The translations under genes were made by a program, and so were the position numbers. The notes beneath the pieces were generated by a model. It made no database searches. It was given only the letters and a program-made list of their open reading frames with translations, and was not told the origin of the DNA. A stretch of DNA of 9,447 nt from Methanomassiliicoccales archaeon. GTDB taxonomy: Archaea; Thermoplasmatota; Thermoplasmata; Sysuiplasmatales; Sysuiplasmataceae. Positions 6,404 to 9,447 of the stretch are shown piece after piece. Each line of letters opens with the position of its first letter. Position 1 is the stretch's first letter. The stretch is taken from positions 1 to 9,447 of the forward strand of contig DAHXLZ010000057.1 of assembly GCA_027365715.1 (NCBI GenBank), written 5' to 3'.

Positions 6404-7441
6404 TCAGAACAACCCCGCTGACCTGAACAGTACGGCTATAAGGATATTGAGAAGCGAGAGCGGCAGAAGGCTCCTCCACCCTATGTTCAGAACCTGATCT
6501 ATTCTGACCCTCGGCAGAGAACCGCGAAGCCACACGAAGAGCGTGAACACAATATAGACTTTAACGTAAAACCACACAATGGGCGGCAGAAACGGTCCGG
6601 ACCATCCACCAAGGAATAGCAGGACCATTATGGCTGCACCTGCAAATGAGCGCATGTACGACGCCAGCTGGAACATGGCGAATTTTATTCCGGAGTATTC
6701 GGTCATCCACCCGTGTACGAGCTCTGCTTCTGCCTCGGGAGTATCAAAGGGTATCCGCTCAATTTCAGCGACCATCGAAATGAGGAAAACAACGAAACCA
6801 ATTATCAGTGGCACCACATACCATACGTGGATGCTCTGCAAATTCACAATAGTAACAAAGTTAAAGCTGCCCGCAAGCACAGCGACTGAAATGACAGTTA
6901 TCAGCAGTGGAACTTCATAACTCATCATCTGAGCGGTAGAACGGAATCCGCCGAGCAGGGAATACTTGTTGTTCGACGCCCATCCTGCTATAACAACGGC
7001 AAATGGTTCGATGGCGAAGATAGCGAATGCAAGGAGCAGACCAAGATTTGAATTGACGAAGTAGAAGTTTGGCGCCTGAGGGACAACAGCAAATATCAGA
7101 AGCGACGACGCTACTATAATGACGAGTGTTCCGTTGAAACCAAGAGAGTCTGCACTTTCAGGCAGAATCATCTCCTTGACGAGAAATTTAAACGCGTCCG
7201 CGAAATTCTGGAAGAAGCCTGCGGGACCCACGACCATCGGTCCCCTCCGATCCATGAATCTGCCGAGTTCCTTTCTTTCCACATAAATCAAAACTATGAC
7301 ATTGACAAGGACTACGACAAGCAGGAATACAGATGCTATGACCCAGGTAAGACCATAGTTGAGCAGCACGTTGCTCCTCAGACCCACGATGCTCAGAAGG
7401 ATCGAGGCTATGAAGTTGGATATAGAATACAGATAATTCAA
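6404..7441 (-). CDS. nuoH: Complex I-like membrane subunit NuoH, TTG start
   Basis: NuoH anchors the connecting arm to the membrane and lines the quinone tunnel and the entry of the proton path. The 345-residue protein is highly hydrophobic, consistent with about eight helices. Family motifs are YVERKELGRFMDRRGP (53-68) with VGPAGFFQNFADAFKFLVKE (71-90), MMSYEVPLL (172-180), AEIERIPFDTPEAEAELVHG (225-244) followed by WMTEYSG, and RVRIDQVLNIGWRSLLP (311-327). The usual GPNRVGP is GPMVVGP here, and the NR before PFD is ER. The start is TTG at 7441: GGTGA lies 6 nt upstream and no in-frame ATG occurs before the conserved core. The gene begins 6 nt after the nuoD stop and ends 1 nt before nuoI. 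Confidence 0.95.
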   Translation of the reverse strand: MNYLYSISNFIASILLSIVGLRSNVLLNYGLTWVIASVFLLVVVLVNVIVLIYVERKELGRFMDRRGPMVVGPAGFFQNFADAFKFLVKEMILPESADSLGFNGTLVIIVASSLLIFAVVPQAPNFYFVNSNLGLLLAFAIFAIEPFAVVIAGWASNNKYSLLGGFRSTAQMMSYEVPLLITVISVAVLAGSFNFVTIVNLQSIHVWYVVPLIIGFVVFLISMVAEIERIPFDTPEAEAELVHGWMTEYSGIKFAMFQLASYMRSFAGAAIMVLLFLGGWSGPFLPPIVWFYVKVYIVFTLFVWLRGSLPRVRIDQVLNIGWRSLLPLSLLNILIAVLFRSAGLF

Positions 7442-7447
7442 AAACCA

Positions 7448-7452
7448 TCACC
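7448..7452 (-). promoter_or_regulatory. Shine-Dalgarno GGTGA of nuoH, overlapping nuoD stop
   Basis: GGTGA sits 6 nt before the TTG start of nuoH. Its last three bases are the TGA stop of nuoD, so termination and re-initiation are physically coupled. It supports the non-ATG start. Confidence 0.6.
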
Positions 7453-8530
7453 GATCCGATTCACCAAGGCACATATCCAGACTGCCCATTATCGAAGGCA
7501 CATCCGCCAGCTTGTAGCCGCGGAGCATTACAGGAGACGCCGATACTGTGACAAATATCGGGCTTCTGATCTTGACCCTGTAAGGCCTGTCTGTTCCATC
7601 TCCCTGAACATAAAAGAACGCCTCACCACGCGGATCCTCAGTCCTCGCGTACCCGTCTGCTTTCGGTATATGCCTGGGCACCTTTCCGAGAACAGGGCCC
7701 GCAGGCATCTTACTCAGTGCCTGCCTGATAATGCTGCAGCTTTCATGCATCTCGTTGATCCTCACTCTGTATCTGGCAAAGACATCAGACTCCTTCTCGA
7801 CACAAATGTTGAAATCAAAATCAGGATAAGCTGAATAGGGGTCGTGCTTCCGAAGATCTATCGGAACGCCTGCAGCCCTCAGTGGCGGGCCCGTGACACC
7901 AAGATTAATTGCATCAGAGGGACTGAGATAACCTACCCCCTGTGTCCTGATTCTGAATATTTCGCTCTCTTCAATCAGATACTCATATTCAGTCATCCGC
8001 TTTTCAAACAGGTCTATCTGTTTCAGACACTGACTGGAGAAGTCTCTTGGAATATCCTGGGAAACTCCGCCGATCCTCGGGTAGTTGTAAGTGAGCCTTG
8101 CACCGCAGAGGGCCTGAAGCATGTCGATGAACATTTCCCGCTCTCTCATTGCATACAGGAATGCAGTGAGATTGCCGATATCGGTCATAAACGAAGCAAG
8201 CCACACGAGATGCGAAGCAATACGCTGAATCTCGAGTGCCACAACCCTGATGTATTCGCCACGAACCGGCACTTCGATGCCCAGCATGTTTTCAACTGCC
8301 GAAACATAGACGTGGTCCCAGCTCATCGATGCCACATAACACAGGCGGTCACAAATTGGCACGATCTGAGGGTAGGTTCTGTTTTCACAGAGTTTCTCAA
8401 AACCCCGGTGCAGATACCCTATTACCGGTTCTGCATCGATTATGGTTTCTCCGTCCACCTTGACCTTCAGCGTCCACAGACCGTGGGTGAAAGGATGCTG
8501 TGGACCCATGTTTATCCACATCTCAGCCAT
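7448..8530 (-). CDS. nuoD: Complex I-like subunit NuoD (49 kDa, quinone-site subunit)
   Basis: NuoD is the 49-kDa subunit, homologous to the large subunit of NiFe hydrogenases but without metal ligands; with NuoB it forms the quinone-reducing pocket. The 360-residue protein has the N-terminal MGPQHPFTHG motif (residues 8-17), IGYLHRGFEK (38-46), NYPRIGGV (149-156), RGEAFFYVQGDG (301-312) and the terminal MGSLDMCLGESDR (348-360). Tyr65 in CDRLCY aligns with the quinone-binding Tyr of the family; the residue before it is Cys64 where many homologues have Asp. I chose the ATG at 8530 because MAEMWINMGPQHP is the usual family N terminus and GGTGA lies 5 nt upstream. A longer frame reaching 8608 only adds nuoC shadow sequence. 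Its stop codon lies inside the Shine-Dalgarno of nuoH. Confidence 0.96.
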   Translation of the reverse strand: MAEMWINMGPQHPFTHGLWTLKVKVDGETIIDAEPVIGYLHRGFEKLCENRTYPQIVPICDRLCYVASMSWDHVYVSAVENMLGIEVPVRGEYIRVVALEIQRIASHLVWLASFMTDIGNLTAFLYAMREREMFIDMLQALCGARLTYNYPRIGGVSQDIPRDFSSQCLKQIDLFEKRMTEYEYLIEESEIFRIRTQGVGYLSPSDAINLGVTGPPLRAAGVPIDLRKHDPYSAYPDFDFNICVEKESDVFARYRVRINEMHESCSIIRQALSKMPAGPVLGKVPRHIPKADGYARTEDPRGEAFFYVQGDGTDRPYRVKIRSPIFVTVSASPVMLRGYKLADVPSIMGSLDMCLGESDR

Positions 8531-9125
8531 TGGAATCACCGAATGTCCTCTGGTCGTCTGCCACGAGTTTTTGTGGCGGTGGTCTCTTCCCTTTATTCTC
8601 CCAGTCAATCTTCCAGTGATCCATCGTTTTGAAGTCCTTTCTGAACGGGAAAAAGTCCGTTCCTTCGGGTGTTAATACACGCTCAAGCTTTGGATGGTTT
8701 TTGAACACTATTCCATACATGTCAAATGTTTCCCGCTCATGCCAGTTCGCGCCTCCCCACAGAAGGCTGAGGCTCTCTACCGACGGGTCATCCCTTGGCA
8801 GCTCGCACCGGATCTGCATAACGCATCTGTTTTTGTATGAGCTTATGTGATAGAAGACTTCCCAGCTTCGCCTGAGATCGTTTCCGCCCATGCAGGTTAA
8901 ATGTTCAAAATCCAGCTTCCCTTTGAGAAAAGTGCAGAATTCCAGAAGTTTTTCTCTGGGTACCTTGTTCGCTTGCAACCGCAAAGGTGTCTTCACTTTA
9001 ACTTCGATGTCCGGAAATGATGCCTTCAATTCATTGAGAAGTTCACCGGCAGTCCTGCAATCCCTCTGCCCAAGCCCCGAATAATCTTTCTCCTCCTTTG
9101 CAGCAACAACTGTAGGTGTAGACAT
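8523..9125 (-). CDS. nuoC: Complex I-like subunit NuoC (30 kDa subunit)
   Basis: This 200-residue soluble subunit packs against NuoD and NuoB in the connecting arm and carries no cofactor. The identifying feature is the 30-kDa-subunit signature near residues 128-165: HERETFDMYGIVFKNHP, then LERVLTPEG and PFRKDF, matching the family pattern ERExxDxxGIxFxxHPxLxRxL...RKDF. Residues 1-20 are a poorly conserved leader. NuoC is separate from NuoD, unlike the fused NuoCD of E. coli. The ATG at 9125 follows a TGAGG element about 9 nt upstream and lies 9 nt after the nuoB stop. The 3' end overlaps the nuoD start by 8 nt, suggesting translational coupling. The first codons fall in the repeat arm 9094-9139, of which an inverted copy forms the window's right end. 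Confidence 0.95.
   Translation of the reverse strand: MSTPTVVAAKEEKDYSGLGQRDCRTAGELLNELKASFPDIEVKVKTPLRLQANKVPREKLLEFCTFLKGKLDFEHLTCMGGNDLRRSWEVFYHISSYKNRCVMQIRCELPRDDPSVESLSLLWGGANWHERETFDMYGIVFKNHPKLERVLTPEGTDFFPFRKDFKTMDHWKIDWENKGKRPPPQKLVADDQRTFGDSNG
8536..8540 (-). promoter_or_regulatory. Shine-Dalgarno GGTGA of nuoD
   Basis: GGTGA ends 5 nt before the ATG at 8530 and lies within the last codons of nuoC. It decides this start over the longer frame that begins at 8608. Confidence 0.6.
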
Positions 9126-9139
9126 GTATATGCCTCAGC
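9094..9139. repeat. Internal partner of the right-end inverted copy
   Basis: This 46-bp segment spans the nuoC start codon, its first ten or so codons and the last codon of nuoB. It fits its coding context and is the likely template for 9402-9447. Confidence 0.93.
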
Positions 9140-9401
9140 GGGGTAGCATAAATTTTTCCTTTTCATTCCGTATTTTATTCTGCAGCTTCAGTATCCCGTC
9201 CAGCAGTGCTTCCGGCCGTGGCGGACATCCCGGTATGTATATATCCACCGGAAGGAAAGTGTCCGCTCCCCTGACTATGTTGTATGAGTCCCACCATGGA
9301 CCTCCTGAAATGGTGCACTCTCCCATGCAGATGACCCATTTCGGGTAAGGCATCTGCTCATACAGTCTTGTGAGAACCGGCCTGAGCTTCATTGATAGCC
9401 A
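9135..9401 (-). CDS. nuoB: Complex I-like subunit NuoB, C-terminal part (5' truncated)
   Basis: NuoB holds the terminal 4Fe-4S cluster N2, which hands electrons to quinone at the NuoB/NuoD/NuoH interface. The native part covers 88 residues, starting in frame at 9401. It shows the family's C-terminal core: a [10 protein letters not shown] helix, the [12 protein letters not shown] segment whose second Cys is an expected N2 ligand, and [14 protein letters not shown], which supplies another. The N-terminal tandem-Cys ligands would lie to the right. The ATG at 9392 is an internal Met, not a real start, because family members have roughly 70 or more residues before it. Upstream of 9401 the frame enters the inverted copy at 9402-9447 and meets two TAG codons (9420-9422, 9426-9428), so the break is a feature of the contig end. 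The stop TGA is 9 nt before nuoC. An extra Cys precedes the ligand Cys (CMGEC). Confidence 0.93.
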   Translation of the reverse strand, partial: WLSMKLRPVLTRLYEQMPYPKWVICMGECTISGGPWWDSYNIVRGADTFLPVDIYIPGCPPRPEALLDGILKLQNKIRNEKEKFMLPR

Positions 9402-9447
9402 GCTGAGGCATATACATGTCTACACCTACAGTTGTTGCTGCAAAGGA
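9402..9447. repeat. Right-end inverted copy of 9094-9139
   Basis: The last 46 bases are the perfect reverse complement of 9094-9139, separated by 262 bp. Identity stops at 9401. In the nuoB frame this stretch contains two TAG codons, so it cannot be native nuoB sequence. It is probably a chimera at the contig end. Confidence 0.93.

Noticed and set aside
8531..8608. Longer NuoD N terminus (26 extra residues)
   Set aside because: It overlaps nuoC coding sequence, is not NuoD-like, and the ATG at 8530 has a GGTGA and matches the family N terminus.
7844..8632. 262-codon open frame on the plus strand opposite nuoD and the nuoC 3' end
   Set aside because: It lies antisense to well-conserved NuoD and NuoC, shows no recognisable domain and has no ribosome binding site context; it is a composition shadow.
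9094..9447. Terminal inverted repeat of a transposon or a regulatory hairpin
   Set aside because: No transposase lies between the arms, and the outer arm creates stops in nuoB; a contig-end chimera explains it better.
1..9447. Hidden CRISPR array, tRNA, phage or defence genes
   Set aside because: Coding by the nuo genes is essentially continuous on the minus strand and no direct-repeat array or RNA gene was seen.

Overview
The window is one continuous stretch of a minus-strand operon for a respiratory complex I-like (Nuo/Fpo-type) proton-pumping oxidoreductase. In transcription order (high to low coordinate) it holds nuoB (3' part only), nuoC, nuoD, nuoH, nuoI, nuoJ1, nuoJ2, nuoK, nuoL, nuoM and nuoN (3' end missing). 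Genes abut or overlap by a few bases and no intergenic gap exceeds about 20 nt. No promoter, terminator, RNA gene, mobile element or CRISPR array is visible, as expected for the interior of a long polycistron. nuoA and the 5' part of nuoB would lie beyond the right edge.

The gene set suggests an archaeon with the 11-subunit type of complex I. NuoD and NuoC are separate, there are no NADH-module genes (nuoE/F/G) between nuoD and nuoH, and NuoJ is encoded as two adjacent pieces, as known from haloarchaea and some other Euryarchaeota. Several Shine-Dalgarno sequences are of the GGTGA/GAGGTG kind. A member of the Thermoplasmatota or a related euryarchaeal lineage is my best guess, but this rests on gene organisation and remembered family sequences and was not tested.

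NuoB, C, D and I form the connecting arm that carries electrons through Fe-S clusters to the quinone pocket between NuoB, NuoD and NuoH. NuoH, J, K, L, M and N form the membrane arm, with L, M and N as antiporter-like proton channels. Because the NADH module is absent here, the electron donor is unknown; ferredoxin or another reduced carrier is the obvious candidate. NuoI carries four 4Fe-4S motifs instead of two, which could bear on this. NuoN lacks both members of the canonical TM5-Glu/TM7-Lys pair (Ala132 and Glu219 instead), while NuoL and NuoM keep theirs.

Start codons are unusual. nuoH starts with TTG. nuoJ1 and nuoL have no in-frame ATG, GTG or TTG that would preserve their first membrane helix; each instead has a CTG placed 5 nt after a good Shine-Dalgarno.

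Both window ends are inverted copies of nearby internal sequence: positions 1-20 copy 697-716, and 9402-9447 copy 9094-9139. The right-hand copy breaks the nuoB frame with stop codons. These look like contig-end chimeras of the type made by multiple-displacement amplification or misassembly, so the outer 20 and 46 bases should not be read as genuine flanking sequence.
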